64,000 bases of DNA from Pedobacter mendelii (lineage in GTDB: Bacteria; Bacteroidota; Bacteroidia; Sphingobacteriales; Sphingobacteriaceae). The position numbers and the translations under genes were made by a program. Every line of letters begins with the position of its first letter. Within the stretch, counting starts at the first letter, position 1. Of this stretch, positions 1 through 8,962 are shown piece after piece. The notes below the pieces were generated by a model. It had not been told where the DNA came from and did not search any database. It saw only the letters and a list, made by a program, of their open reading frames with translations. Where the stretch lies: assembly GCF_014635725.1 (NCBI RefSeq), contig NZ_BMDJ01000002.1, positions 248,001 through 312,000 of the forward strand, written 5' to 3'.

Positions 1-2512
1 ACAGTGATTGCTTGATGTTATCGGCAATCACACCTGATGTAATCCCTAAAACATCACTTTTTACTGTGACAGAAGTACGGCGATCCTTTCGTTCCAATAC
101 GCTTGGACCGCTGCCTTGCGATACATCGGCAAATTGTGTTAGTTTGATTAACTTACCAGATGTATTGCTGAAATTCATACCTTTTACGTCCTCCACGCTA
201 TGCTTATCAAATTCGTCAAACTTTACTTTGATATCGTATTCGTTATTACCCACACGATATTTAGCATCATCATTACCAGCGAATGAATTTTGGAGCACCG
301 CACCAACCATGTTAATATTTAAGCCTAACTGGCTCATTTTTTCGCGGTCGATATTTACTTCTACTTCCGGATTACCATCTTCCACGCTTAACGCTACGTT
401 AATTGCACCAGGCATAAGCTTGATACGCTGCTTTAATTCATTGGCAGCAGCCATTAATTGCGGGGTATTTTCTCCATTTAATACCAATTGTATCGGTGCG
501 CCGCTGTTGATCATACTAACCATAGTAGGGCTGATCTTTACACCTGCGAAGTGCTGCGCAATATCAAGACTTTTCTTCAGCATTAATTTTTCAGTGGGAA
601 GGTTGCGGTCTTTTTTATCAACCAGCGTTACCGTTAGTTCCGATTTATAATCAGAACCAACACCAGCCACCAGCGAGGTAGTGCTTGAGCCGGCAACATT
701 ACTCGAAACAGTAATCACATCAGGCTGCTTGCGCAGATAACGCTCAATAGCGTTACTGCGCAGGTTGCTTTGTTTAACCGTTGAATTTTTATCAAACTCC
801 AAAGCCATCCTGAACTGGCCCTTATCTGTCGGGGCGACAAATTCACTTCCGATAACCCCTAATTTCATCACCCAGACCACTGCAGCAAAAAGGCATATCA
901 CCATCCCCCCCATGATGAGTTTATTGGCAAGAACCCATTTCAGGGCATTCATATACCAATTTGTTAATCCTGTAATAAGTTTTTCAAACAGAATAAGTGG
1001 TTTATCCAGCAGTTTACGGTTATCTAATATGGATACTCTGCCAAAGCGCGAGGCTAACCACGGCGTAAGTGTAAAGCAAACAAAAAGACTCATTAAGGTC
1101 GCTACCACGATGGTAGCAGAATAAGAGCGCAGGATAGAGCCGATGCTGTTTTGAATAAGACACAAGGGGCCAAATACAACCACATCAACCATTGTAATGG
1201 CAATAGCTGAAAAGCCGATTTCGCTACGTCCATCCAATGCGGCGGTAACTTTATCCTTACCCATTGAGAGGTGCCTGTGTATATTTTCCAATACCACTAT
1301 ACTGTCATCTACGAGGATACCGATCACTAGTGACAAGCCAAGCAATGTCATTAAATTCAATGTGTAGCCAAACAGGTACAGTGCAATAAAAGTAGAAATA
1401 AGGGATGTGGGTATAGCCACTAATACGATCAGCGAATCACGAATACTGTGCAGAAATAATAGCATGATGATAGCGACCAGGATCACAGCGAGGATCAAGT
1501 CGTCTACCACGCCATTAGCTGCCTCAAGCGTATAATCAGCTGTATCATCGGCAACAATGAATTTTACACCGTTTGCAGCATATCTTTTTTCAATAAGCTT
1601 GATTTTTTCTTTAACCTTCTCACTAATATCAACCGCGTTGGCATCGCCTTGCTTTTTAATAAGCAGTCCTATCCCGTTTTGGCCGTTATAGCGGAACACG
1701 CTGGAAGGGTCCTTAGTTACATCGGCTACACTGGCTATATCGCTTAATTTTATAGGGCTGCCTGAAACGGGCAGACTTACCACCAGGTTATTCAGTTGCG
1801 ACACCGAGTTGTAATTACCGGACAAGCGCACGGTCATTTGACCGATGCTTTCGGATTTTATTTTTCCCGCCGGCAGTTCTTGGTTGCCATTGGCAACCGC
1901 TGTAGTGACATTTAAAATAGAAAGGCCATAATAATCCAGTTTGTCCTTATTAATATTTACCTGTATTTCGCGCTCCTGCCCGCCAATAAGGGTTATCTCG
2001 CCAACACCTGTTATTTGCTGAAAAAGCGGGTTCACTTGGTTTTTAACGATATCATAAAAAGCAGCATTATCCAGCGATGAAGTGGCCATGAGTTGAATGA
2101 TGGGCTGGTCGCTTGGTGTTACCTTACTGATGCTTGATTCTTTTACATCGGTTGGCATATCGCTCTTTATATTATTTATTTTACGTTGTACATCCTGCTG
2201 TTTCTGATCGATATTGGTACCGCTTACAAATTCGGCAGTAATGATTGAAACCCCCTCTAACGATTGCGAGGTAATGCTTTTTAGCCCGTCTACAGCGCTT
2301 AACTGGTCTTCAATTTTTTTGGTTACGGTTTGCTCAATATTAGCAGGCGCAGCACCAGGGTAATTGGTGGTTACCACCAAAATAGGGTTAGATATATCGG
2401 GAAGCAGCTCGTAACTTAATTGTTTGTAACAAAATAATCCGCCGCCTATCAATACCGAAAATATCACGATAATGAGCGAAGGCCTTTTGATAGCTATTTC
2501 GGTTAATGTCAT
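1..2512 (-). CDS. RND multidrug efflux permease (AcrB/HAE1-like), 3' end beyond window
   Basis: Inner-membrane proton-driven pump of a tripartite exporter. The frame opens with ATG at 2512 and stays open to the left edge, giving 837 codons of an expected roughly 1,030-1,060. The N-terminus has the usual cytoplasmic helix followed by TM1 and the porter-domain start (ELLPDISNPILVV). The proton-relay pair in TM4 is present as GILVDDSIVVLEN, at residues 402-403, close to AcrB Asp407/Asp408. The double Asp favours the drug (HAE) branch over heavy-metal pumps. It is the last gene of a TetR-TolC-HlyD-RND operon, 50 bp after the adaptor gene. The C-terminal TM bundle with the partner lysine is outside the window. 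Substrate cannot be told from sequence. Confidence 0.95.
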   Translation of the reverse strand, partial: MTLTEIAIKRPSLIIVIFSVLIGGGLFCYKQLSYELLPDISNPILVVTTNYPGAAPANIEQTVTKKIEDQLSAVDGLKSITSQSLEGVSIITAEFVSGTNIDQKQQDVQRKINNIKSDMPTDVKESSISKVTPSDQPIIQLMATSSLDNAAFYDIVKNQVNPLFQQITGVGEITLIGGQEREIQVNINKDKLDYYGLSILNVTTAVANGNQELPAGKIKSESIGQMTVRLSGNYNSVSQLNNLVVSLPVSGSPIKLSDIASVADVTKDPSSVFRYNGQNGIGLLIKKQGDANAVDISEKVKEKIKLIEKRYAANGVKFIVADDTADYTLEAANGVVDDLILAVILVAIIMLLFLHSIRDSLIVLVAIPTSLISTFIALYLFGYTLNLMTLLGLSLVIGILVDDSIVVLENIHRHLSMGKDKVTAALDGRSEIGFSAIAITMVDVVVFGPLCLIQNSIGSILRSYSATIVVATLMSLFVCFTLTPWLASRFGRVSILDNRKLLDKPLILFEKLITGLTNWYMNALKWVLANKLIMGGMVICLFAAVVWVMKLGVIGSEFVAPTDKGQFRMALEFDKNSTVKQSNLRSNAIERYLRKQPDVITVSSNVAGSSTTSLVAGVGSDYKSELTVTLVDKKDRNLPTEKLMLKKSLDIAQHFAGVKISPTMVSMINSGAPIQLVLNGENTPQLMAAANELKQRIKLMPGAINVALSVEDGNPEVEVNIDREKMSQLGLNINMVGAVLQNSFAGNDDAKYRVGNNEYDIKVKFDEFDKHSVEDVKGMNFSNTSGKLIKLTQFADVSQGSGPSVLERKDRRTSVTVKSDVLGITSGVIADNIKQSL

Positions 2513-2562
2513 TTTAGTAGTTTTAATTTTATTTTATCGGGTTATTTATTGGTAGTCACCGG

Positions 2563-3615
2563 TTATCTTATTTCCACTCTAGTGCCGTCTGCAAGGTTAA
2601 CCAGCCCGCCGATAATTACGATATCGTTTATCTTCAAACCTTTGGTTACCTGCATCCGAGTATCATTACTTACACCAATCTCAATGTTGCGCAACCTGGC
2701 TATACCATTTTCTGCTACATACACCTGTGGCTTTTGGGTAGAACCTAACAAGGCCGAACGTGGGATGCTGATGGCATTCAGTAAAGGGGAACTGCCCATG
2801 ATTACATTTCCATACATGCCCGAGCGCAGCGGGGTTTCCGTTTTATTAACAACTAAAAATTTCACAGTATAATTATGGGAAACATCGGCATCGCTTGATA
2901 TATAATTAACCTTTCCCTTGAATACCGCATCCGTATAAACATCTGTTTTAACGTCCATTTCCATCCCCTCTTTAAATTGCGGGATATACTTTTCCGGTAC
3001 GCTAACTTCCAGTTTCAACATGGAAATATCTATCAGGGTAGCCATGGGGTTACCAGGTGACACAATTGCGCCCAAGTCGAAATTTCTGGTAGTGATAACC
3101 CCGGTAAATGGCGCTTTAATTGTGTACTGTTTAATTTGCCTGGTTAGCTGCTCTATCTGGGCTTGGCTAGTAAGCACCTGGGTACGTGCGTTATCCATTT
3201 GTAACTGCGTAACGCCTGTAGATGCTGCCTCATAACGTTTCAAAGTGTTTTGATTGTTACGAAGGCTTACCATTGCAGAACTGAGTTGGGCACGCAATAT
3301 CCCATCGTCCAGGTGGGCAACCAAGCTACCAGCTTGTACCACGCTGCCTTCCTTTATGCCAACAGATATTACTTTGCCTGAGGTTTCTGAAGCAATGCTC
3401 ACCTCTCTACTCGGCGAAAAGGAGCCTAAAAAAGGTGTTGCAATTTTAAATTCTGCGCCTTTAATTGTATCGGCCTGTACAATAGCTTTTGTATTAACAG
3501 CCGGGCGATAAACCCGCGCCTCCACTTCTTTTTTGTTTGATAGTAGTTTGAATACCGTGAATACCACAATGCCTACAAGGACGGTAATGACAATGATCTT
3601 AGATAATTTTTTCAT
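2563..3615 (-). CDS. RND periplasmic adaptor (HlyD/MFP family)
   Basis: 350 aa membrane-fusion protein that should bridge the RND pump at 1-2512 and the TolC-like channel at 3640-4998. An N-terminal uncleaved helix (about residues 8-25) anchors it. A split lipoyl domain flanks a short coiled-coil hairpin: the first half is near VSIASETSGKVISVGIKEG and the second near YTIKAPFTGVITTRNFDLG. A beta-barrel and membrane-proximal domain follow. Length and order match AcrA/MexA-type adaptors, but there is no lipobox cysteine, so anchoring is through the helix. The gene starts 24 bp after the TolC gene, consistent with one transcript. Confidence 0.93.
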   Translation of the reverse strand: MKKLSKIIVITVLVGIVVFTVFKLLSNKKEVEARVYRPAVNTKAIVQADTIKGAEFKIATPFLGSFSPSREVSIASETSGKVISVGIKEGSVVQAGSLVAHLDDGILRAQLSSAMVSLRNNQNTLKRYEAASTGVTQLQMDNARTQVLTSQAQIEQLTRQIKQYTIKAPFTGVITTRNFDLGAIVSPGNPMATLIDISMLKLEVSVPEKYIPQFKEGMEMDVKTDVYTDAVFKGKVNYISSDADVSHNYTVKFLVVNKTETPLRSGMYGNVIMGSSPLLNAISIPRSALLGSTQKPQVYVAENGIARLRNIEIGVSNDTRMQVTKGLKINDIVIIGGLVNLADGTRVEIR

Positions 3616-3639
3616 TTTTATGAGATTATGAATAGGGCT

Positions 3640-4998
3640 TTAGTTTTGGTTTTTTAATAAGGTTCCCTGCGCTTTCCTGAGGTCGAGTTCAGCCTGTTTA
3701 ATATTGATAAGGGCGTTTACAAAATTGGTTTGTGCGGTTTGCAGATCGCTATTGGTATTGATGAAATCGCTTACTTTTACCAAACCGCTCTTATACTGGG
3801 CATTGATATCCTTCATCACCTTTTGCGCCAATAAAAGGTTGCGTTGCTGGTTTTGGTATGTAATAAAGTTGCTTTTCAGGTCGGCATAGGCATCTGCCAT
3901 TTCCTTATTGTTTTGCTGCATGGTTTGCTGAGCCTGCACTTCGTATCTTTTAACCTCATAATATTTTTGTTTCGCCTGGTATTTAATATTGAAGCCATCA
4001 AAAATCGGGATACTCAATTTTACCCCGACGTAAGAATTGGGGTAAAATTTATTGTTGATGGTATTAAAGGGGTCTGCGCTTGTAGAGTAACCATATAAGC
4101 CATATGCGCCGTTTAATGACAGGGTTGGCAGATAACCAGCCTTTATTTTTCGCTCTTCAAGTTTAGAGATTTTAATATTTTCTATAACCTGCAAATAATT
4201 GGTCTTTAAAGTTCCGTTAAGTGATTGTACTTGTAAAATTGCTGCATCAGCCTCATTGTCTACAAAAGCCAGCACAGCGATTTCGATACTGAGCGGGAGG
4301 TTCATCAGCGTTTTGAGCATATTATAATACTTCTCTTTGCTGTTTTCCTGGCTTTGGATATTCGCTTTATCATTATCCCTGGTTACGGTAAGCCTGTCTA
4401 CGTCGGTCTGGGTAGCCAAGCCGGCTTTGAGCTGTTCCTGCGTACTGGCCAGTAAAGCTTCCGTATTGGCGAGTGTTTGCTTGCTCAACTCCGTTTGCTT
4501 GATAACCGATTGAATATTATAATAAGTAGCTGATATATTGTAAATCAGGTCTTCCTTACTTGCAGTGACCTGTAGCTGACTTAGATTTACAGATACTTTT
4601 GCTGCTTTTAATGCAATCATGGAAGCTGGATTATAAATATTTTGTTTTAAGGTAACGACGGCAGACTTGGTTTGAGGCACCCCAAACTCAACGGCTGAAT
4701 ACGTGCCTTGGGGGCCGCCAAAAGCGCCTGCGGGAATGACAGAAGTTGATACCTGGAAGGCGTATTGATACGAACCTTCACCACTAATAGTTGGTAATAA
4801 AGCACTGTATTGTTGTTTAACGCCTGCTTTAGTTTTCTCCAGGCTATAACCATCTGCTGTTAACTGAAGGCTTTGTTGTAGGGCTTTATCAATACATTGC
4901 TTAAGGGTAAGTATTTCCTGTGCCTGTGCCCGGATATTTAAATTAAAGACACATATAATTACCAATCCCATGGCTAACCTTATATTTTTAATTTTCAT
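3640..4998 (-). CDS. TolC-family outer-membrane efflux channel
   Basis: 452 aa outer-membrane factor with an N-terminal signal peptide (MKIKNIRLAMG..., predicted to end after the AQAQ region). The body shows the two-fold repeated long helical segments typical of the OEP family: a helix-rich first half with an LKQNIYNPASMIALKAAK stretch, then a second repeat containing GVKLSIPIFDGFNIK, which echoes the family's (P)LFDGG motif. It forms the exit duct for the pump encoded downstream. It is the first structural gene after the TetR gene (53 bp gap). The start at 4998 puts the signal peptide directly at the N-terminus. Confidence 0.93.
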   Translation of the reverse strand: MKIKNIRLAMGLVIICVFNLNIRAQAQEILTLKQCIDKALQQSLQLTADGYSLEKTKAGVKQQYSALLPTISGEGSYQYAFQVSTSVIPAGAFGGPQGTYSAVEFGVPQTKSAVVTLKQNIYNPASMIALKAAKVSVNLSQLQVTASKEDLIYNISATYYNIQSVIKQTELSKQTLANTEALLASTQEQLKAGLATQTDVDRLTVTRDNDKANIQSQENSKEKYYNMLKTLMNLPLSIEIAVLAFVDNEADAAILQVQSLNGTLKTNYLQVIENIKISKLEERKIKAGYLPTLSLNGAYGLYGYSTSADPFNTINNKFYPNSYVGVKLSIPIFDGFNIKYQAKQKYYEVKRYEVQAQQTMQQNNKEMADAYADLKSNFITYQNQQRNLLLAQKVMKDINAQYKSGLVKVSDFINTNSDLQTAQTNFVNALINIKQAELDLRKAQGTLLKNQN

Positions 4999-5051
4999 TT
5001 TAGTTTGATTTTAATATTTGACTATTTTGTCGATTACACTCCAAAAAAAAA

Positions 5052-5669
5052 CTACGGTTTAAACGCAATTTTCAAAAAATCCTTCATGTAAATTTTCCGT
5101 TCTTTCATTAGATCCATATACTGTTCATCAGTTAAAAAAAGTACATTCTGTATCATGCCCCTGCCTGCAAATGAAAAGACGCACATGGATATCAAGGTTA
5201 TTAATATTTGTTTAGGCGCACCTTTCATTTCGCCATTTTTAACAGATGTTTCAATGCCTTTTAAAAGGATATTAAAAGGACTTCCACTTGCTTCACTGAT
5301 TAAAATATCTTTCATCACTTCCGGATTGTTATTAAATTCATTAAGCATGAATATATCCAACTCTGGCTCAGCTAAGGCTTTTTCAAAATAGCCATCTACA
5401 TAGGCCTCCATTTTTTCTAGGCTAGAATAATCACTATTATGAAGCATCTCGGTACGCTTGGCCAAGTCACGAAAAGCATCTTTTAATACAACCTGAAATA
5501 ATTGCTCTTTACGTCGAAAATAATAATGAAGTGCAGTACGCCCAATACCTGCTACATCAGCAATCTCCTGCATCCGTGCCCCTGCTAAGCCCTTCTTCAA
5601 AAAAACACTTTTTGCTGCTATTTTGATTTGAGTTTCAGTATCTGTATTACCTATTTCTTTTGATAACAT
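5052..5669 (-). CDS. TetR/AcrR-family transcriptional repressor
   Basis: 205 aa. The N-terminal TetR helix-turn-helix is at about residues 12-58 (AAKSVFLKKGLAGARMQEIADVAG followed by the recognition helix ending ALHYYFRRKEQLF). The C-terminal two thirds is an all-helical ligand-binding domain. First gene of the efflux operon, so it most likely represses its own transcription and is released by a pump substrate. A good Bacteroidetes promoter lies 26 bp upstream and carries two copies of the self-complementary octamer AAATATTT, a candidate operator. The ligand is unknown. Confidence 0.92.
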   Translation of the reverse strand: MLSKEIGNTDTETQIKIAAKSVFLKKGLAGARMQEIADVAGIGRTALHYYFRRKEQLFQVVLKDAFRDLAKRTEMLHNSDYSSLEKMEAYVDGYFEKALAEPELDIFMLNEFNNNPEVMKDILISEASGSPFNILLKGIETSVKNGEMKGAPKQILITLISMCVFSFAGRGMIQNVLFLTDEQYMDLMKERKIYMKDFLKIAFKP

Positions 5670-5694
5670 AATTGTTTTACATTAATGTCGGACA

Positions 5695-5725
5695 CAAAAG
5701 TAAACAAATATTTCGCATACACAAA
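5695..5725 (-). promoter_or_regulatory. Bacteroidetes-type promoter of the TetR efflux operon
   Basis: Read on the minus strand: TTTG, 19 nt, TACTTTTG. This matches the Bacteroidetes primary-sigma consensus (TTTG-N19-21-TAnnTTTG) exactly. The -7 box ends 26 bp before the TetR start codon. The AAATATTT octamer occurs twice in the spacer/-33 region (5706-5713 and 5723-5730), where a TetR dimer would block polymerase. Operator identity is inference. Confidence 0.7.
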
Positions 5726-5730
5726 TATTT

Positions 5731-6325
5731 TTTCAAAAAAATGATTATCCACGAAAATAGCAGTAAATACTTATATCTTACTTTTCAATAAAATAGCTGC
5801 AAATTTCCACTGTTGTAGATGCTGGGTTTCGTGAGAAACGGTTGTATGAGTGCTTTCTGAGATTATGTAAATTATCTGCTATGCTTTCTTTGAATTAATG
5901 GTAATTTACTGATTAATTTAATATAATTATCTAATCTAGAATTTTAAAGCAATCTCATCATTCCTACCCTTTTTACGAAACAATTCTTCTCAGAATTTAA
6001 TTTACATGATCACTTTGGAATCAGCGCCGTGTTCTGAATCGCTTTATCGCAAACTATGAGGTAATCTATGCTTTTATAGAAGCACCATCAGCGCTGATCT
6101 GCCCCTTTAATAGACCAACTGGAAATCGATTTTACTGATATTTTATACAGATTAATTTTCTATAATTCAATTATTTATCCCAAACTCATCCGACCCCTGT
6201 ACAACTCTGTCTTTTATAACCTAAACCTACCCAACAACTACTTTACCCTATGAACAACAACCATTATATTCAACAATTATAAACAAAACCAGGCCATTGG
6301 CTCACTTAACTATAATAAATAAACT
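5731..6325. other. Intergenic region without recognisable genes
   Basis: About 600 AT-rich bases between the TetR promoter and a broken dipeptidase gene. I see only short open frames with no recognisable product, no clear terminator and no repeat structure. Confidence 0.5.
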
Positions 6326-6689
6326 ATGTAATACTTTGATCTGCACTGCCACCCATGTTTAAAAACCCTTTTTCAAACTCAAAATGGAAGCCAGCAATCA
6401 GCATGGGAAGACATTAATCCAGCAGATGCCATTTTGGGTGATATGCTGGAATCCCCAGGCATCTCTGAACATGCTCACCAAAAACATTTCGCTCATCTGC
6501 ATTACACTGCATCCCCTGGAAATCGAAATGATCAATGAAATACTTATAAAAATTACCTCAAAAATTCTTTATCCGAAACTGCTCGATGAAGAAAGGCTGG
6601 ATGGGATGATATCGCAGCAATGCATCTATCAGATGACATTTGAACAGGAGCAAAAAAACCTATTGGTACTTCCCATAACTTCACAATGA
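6326..6689 (+). pseudogene. Broken N-terminal fragment of a peptidase M19 (dipeptidase)-like hydrolase
   Basis: Starting at ATG 6326 the second codon is TAA, then the frame reads YFDLHCHPCLKTLF, with an HxH motif like the metal site of amidohydrolase-fold dipeptidases. This runs to ILGDMLES, where a run of four C (6453-6456) shifts the frame. One C fewer would give ...MLESQASLNML and continue smoothly into NISLICITLHPLE and the rest of the frame ending at 6689. So there are three lesions: a nonsense codon 2 (AAA to TAA would explain an original MKYFDLHCHP), a +1 frameshift, and loss of most of the C-terminus (the family is usually over 300 aa). Assignment to M19 is from recalled sequence character, not a search. 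Confidence 0.65.
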
Positions 6690-6721
6690 TTTTATTTACT
6701 TTTACAGTAAAATATAGTCAT

Positions 6722-7858
6722 ATGCTTTTTAGTTCATTAGGCCTGTCGAGTGCTTTATTAAAAAACTTGGTAGATCAAAACTTTACAGAACCTACTGCAA
6801 TTCAAGAAAAATCTATCCCTGCAATTTTAGATAAGCAAGATGTTTTAGGCATAGCCAAAACTGGTTCGGGCAAAACAGCAGGGTATGTTTTGCCTATTCT
6901 TATGAACTTGCAGCAAACTCTATTAGTTAAAAATCGCCAGGCAAATGTATTGGTTCTGGTACCAACACGTGAACTGGCGGAGCAAGTAAAGGATATTTTT
7001 AAAACTTTTAGCAAGAATCTTTTGCAACCAGTCAAAATTTTGGCGGTATATGGTGGAGTATCCATTAATCCACAAATGATGGCGCTTCAAGGTGTAAGTA
7101 TACTTGTTGCCACACCAGGCAGGTTATTAGAATTACTAAATTCAAATGCGGTGCACCTCTCTGCAATTGAAACTTTGGTACTTGATGAAGCTGATAAAAT
7201 GTTGAACTTAGGTTTCAAAGAAGAAATGAATAAAATCATTAGTCTTCTACCTGAAAAACGTCAGAATATTTTATTCTCGGCAACACTAAGCAACGATATA
7301 CAGCATATACATCAACTTTTACTTAAAACACCTGAAGTCATCAAAATTGAAGGGGAAGAAAATTCGCTTGCTTCGATAAAACAGGTTGCCTATATTGTTT
7401 CAAACGAGCGGAAAGGCCCATTTTTGCGTTATCTAATCAATCATTACCAAATGAAACAGGTATTGATATTTGCATCTTCTGTACATCAGGTAGATGCAAT
7501 TGTAAATAAGTTAAAGAAAAACAACATCGAAGCAAAAGCCATTCACAGTAAAAAAAGCCAAGGTTCAAGAACAGAATCATTAGCACACTTTAAATCTGGC
7601 AAGCTTAGGGTACTGGTGGCTACCGATTTAATGGCAAGAGGAATTGACATCAGCTTTCTTCCCTTTGTAATTAATTATGAATTACCTCGATCGCCAAAAG
7701 ATTACATCCACCGTATTGGAAGAACCGGACGTGCTGATGCCAAAGGCGACGCGATTTCACTGGTCAACGCTGACGAACTAGATCATTTTGGCGTGATTCA
7801 GAAAAAAATGGGCAAACAGGTAGAATTAATCGATGGAGAACAGATTAAGATAAACTAA
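6722..7858 (+). CDS. DEAD-box ATP-dependent RNA helicase (RhlE-like)
   Basis: 378 aa, a two-RecA-domain RNA helicase with almost no extension, as in RhlE-type proteins. Motifs in order: Q motif (FTEPTAIQ), I (AKTGSGKT), Ia (PTRELAEQ), Ib (TPGR), II (DEAD, in LVLDEADKML), III (SAT), IV (VLIFASS), V (ATDLMARGID) and VI (HRIGRTGRA). The reading frame extends 36 bp further upstream, but the ATG at 6722 begins the standard family N-terminus (FSSLGLSSALLKNL). Likely role is unwinding structured RNA, for example in ribosome assembly or cold adaptation. It stands alone, just after the broken dipeptidase. Confidence 0.93.
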   Translation: MLFSSLGLSSALLKNLVDQNFTEPTAIQEKSIPAILDKQDVLGIAKTGSGKTAGYVLPILMNLQQTLLVKNRQANVLVLVPTRELAEQVKDIFKTFSKNLLQPVKILAVYGGVSINPQMMALQGVSILVATPGRLLELLNSNAVHLSAIETLVLDEADKMLNLGFKEEMNKIISLLPEKRQNILFSATLSNDIQHIHQLLLKTPEVIKIEGEENSLASIKQVAYIVSNERKGPFLRYLINHYQMKQVLIFASSVHQVDAIVNKLKKNNIEAKAIHSKKSQGSRTESLAHFKSGKLRVLVATDLMARGIDISFLPFVINYELPRSPKDYIHRIGRTGRADAKGDAISLVNADELDHFGVIQKKMGKQVELIDGEQIKIN

Positions 7859-7945
7859 GTAAAATAAATTCTGATTGTAACCTCCATTTTCGATTATTTG
7901 CTTGCAATATTAAGTCATACATAAAAACTGTATCTTCGCAAAGAT

Positions 7946-8263
7946 ATGGGTTATGCAAAAGAAAGAGGAAAGCTTGAAAAGCTCTCGGTAAAAGTGAGTG
8001 GTTTAACAATTTACGATGATAAAAGCCTTGCTATTATTACAGATATATTTGAACAATATTCGCATTCGATTAGAATATTAAAAAATAAGAACCCGGAAAT
8101 ATTTAATGAACTCTATCAAAATGAACTTCAAAAAGTGAAAACACTTAAACGGACACTAAAATTGAGTGAAGAGGCAGACCGCCAAGATAATTTCATCAAA
8201 TACAAAGATTCTTTATTGGTTGCACTAAATAATGCTGTCAAAGAAATTCAAGAGACTGCTTAA
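7946..8263 (+). CDS. Small hypothetical protein
   Basis: 105 aa, highly charged and probably all helical, with no signal peptide, cysteines or membrane segment. I do not recognise a family. The gene is 87 bp after the helicase. Immediately before the ATG is TATCTTCG (7931-7938), one base from a TAnnTTTG -7 box but without a clear -33 partner. If it is used, the message would have almost no leader. The heptad-like spacing of hydrophobics in the middle (IRILKNKNPEIFNEL onward) suggests a helical bundle or dimer. Confidence 0.55.
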   Translation: MGYAKERGKLEKLSVKVSGLTIYDDKSLAIITDIFEQYSHSIRILKNKNPEIFNELYQNELQKVKTLKRTLKLSEEADRQDNFIKYKDSLLVALNNAVKEIQETA

Positions 8264-8380
8264 ATTCTAGGATACAAAATTTTGATGTGGCTTTTATAAA
8301 TATAAATACTTAAAAAAAGGCATATTCAAATTACTGATATACAAAAACTTAAAAACCACGAAAGAATTCTTTTTTTTCGC

Positions 8381-8439
8381 GCTGGTTCGAGGCCGGGCAG
8401 TTCCAAAAAAGTCATTTACGATTTCGTGAAGGACTTTTT
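8381..8439 (+). other. Possible tRNA 3'-end remnant with trailing hairpin
   Basis: Bases 8381-8405 read like the T-arm and acceptor 3' strand of a tRNA: GCTGG, loop TTCGAGG, CCGGG, then seven acceptor bases and a discriminator A. Stem pairing is 4 of 5 including one T-G wobble. No D-arm or anticodon arm is found upstream, so this is not a whole tRNA. It runs straight into a hairpin (AAAAAGTC at 8406-8413 with GACTTTTT at 8432-8439, plus an inner TTTACG/CGTGAA stem) followed by ATTTTT, terminator-like. Such tRNA-tail-plus-terminator pieces are typical att scars of integrative elements. Confidence 0.4.
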
Positions 8440-8520
8440 ATTTTTAGCTGATAAGGCATCATCACAATCCGCTTTATATAAATTGTATTAAAGCGCCTAG
8501 CCTTTCTGATCATGGTAACC

Positions 8521-8795
8521 TCATTCCACAAAGATTATATCCAAATCAATTTTTGTAATCTGGTCAGTCATGTATTTCAATTCCTGTAGAGAAACCATAT
8601 CAAAGTGTTTAATTTGACGACATCATGTCCAGAGTTATGAAAATGGAAGGTGCCGATTAGCAATGCCTGCTTTATACGTAACTTAGTTTTAAGCCTTTCA
8701 TTTAAGGTAGGCAAATTTGTTCCGGATAATCCGAATGTATTTAGATTAGCATTTTGCCGGAAGATATCCAAAATCCGAATGGAGCTTTTGACAAT
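8521..8795 (-). pseudogene. Degenerate DUF5694-like (GTFHF-motif) gene fragment
   Basis: The minus strand reads ...RIKQALLIGTFHFHNSGHDVVKLN in one frame. After a frameshift near 8608 it reads FDMVSLQELKYMTDQITK and then LDIIFVE, ending at a TGA where these proteins usually have W. The GTFHF...GxD block, then FDM..S, then IFVEW is the signature I associate with the DUF5694/TraB-ChaN-like family of Bacteroidetes. Only about 90 residues remain; no start codon, signal peptide or C-terminal half is present. Two lesions plus truncation at both ends make this a dead gene. Family naming is from memory and is moderately sure. Confidence 0.6.
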
Positions 8796-8900
8796 TTAAA
8801 ATCATTTTGGATAAACAAATTGAAGTCTTCAACACTGTTCACAGATCTGTTGAATAAAAAAATATTCTTGCATAACCATTATCGAACAAAACTTAGACAT

Positions 8901-8935
8901 TTAAAAGAAATGCCCTGGCAGTTTTGCCAGGGCAT
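8901..8935 (-). terminator. Intrinsic terminator of the Hc1 gene
   Basis: Perfect 11-bp stem ATGCCCTGGCA / TGCCAGGGCAT (8910-8920 and 8925-8935) with a 4-nt loop. On the minus strand it is followed by TTTCTTTTAA. It lies 28 bp after the Hc1 stop codon. Confidence 0.85.
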
Positions 8936-8962
8936 TCAAAATTTCCCGAAACTTGGGTTATT

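Noticed and set aside
12..1124. Two plus-strand open frames (12-650, 765-1124)
   Set aside because: They are antisense shadows of the RND permease gene, which reads cleanly on the minus strand through the left edge.
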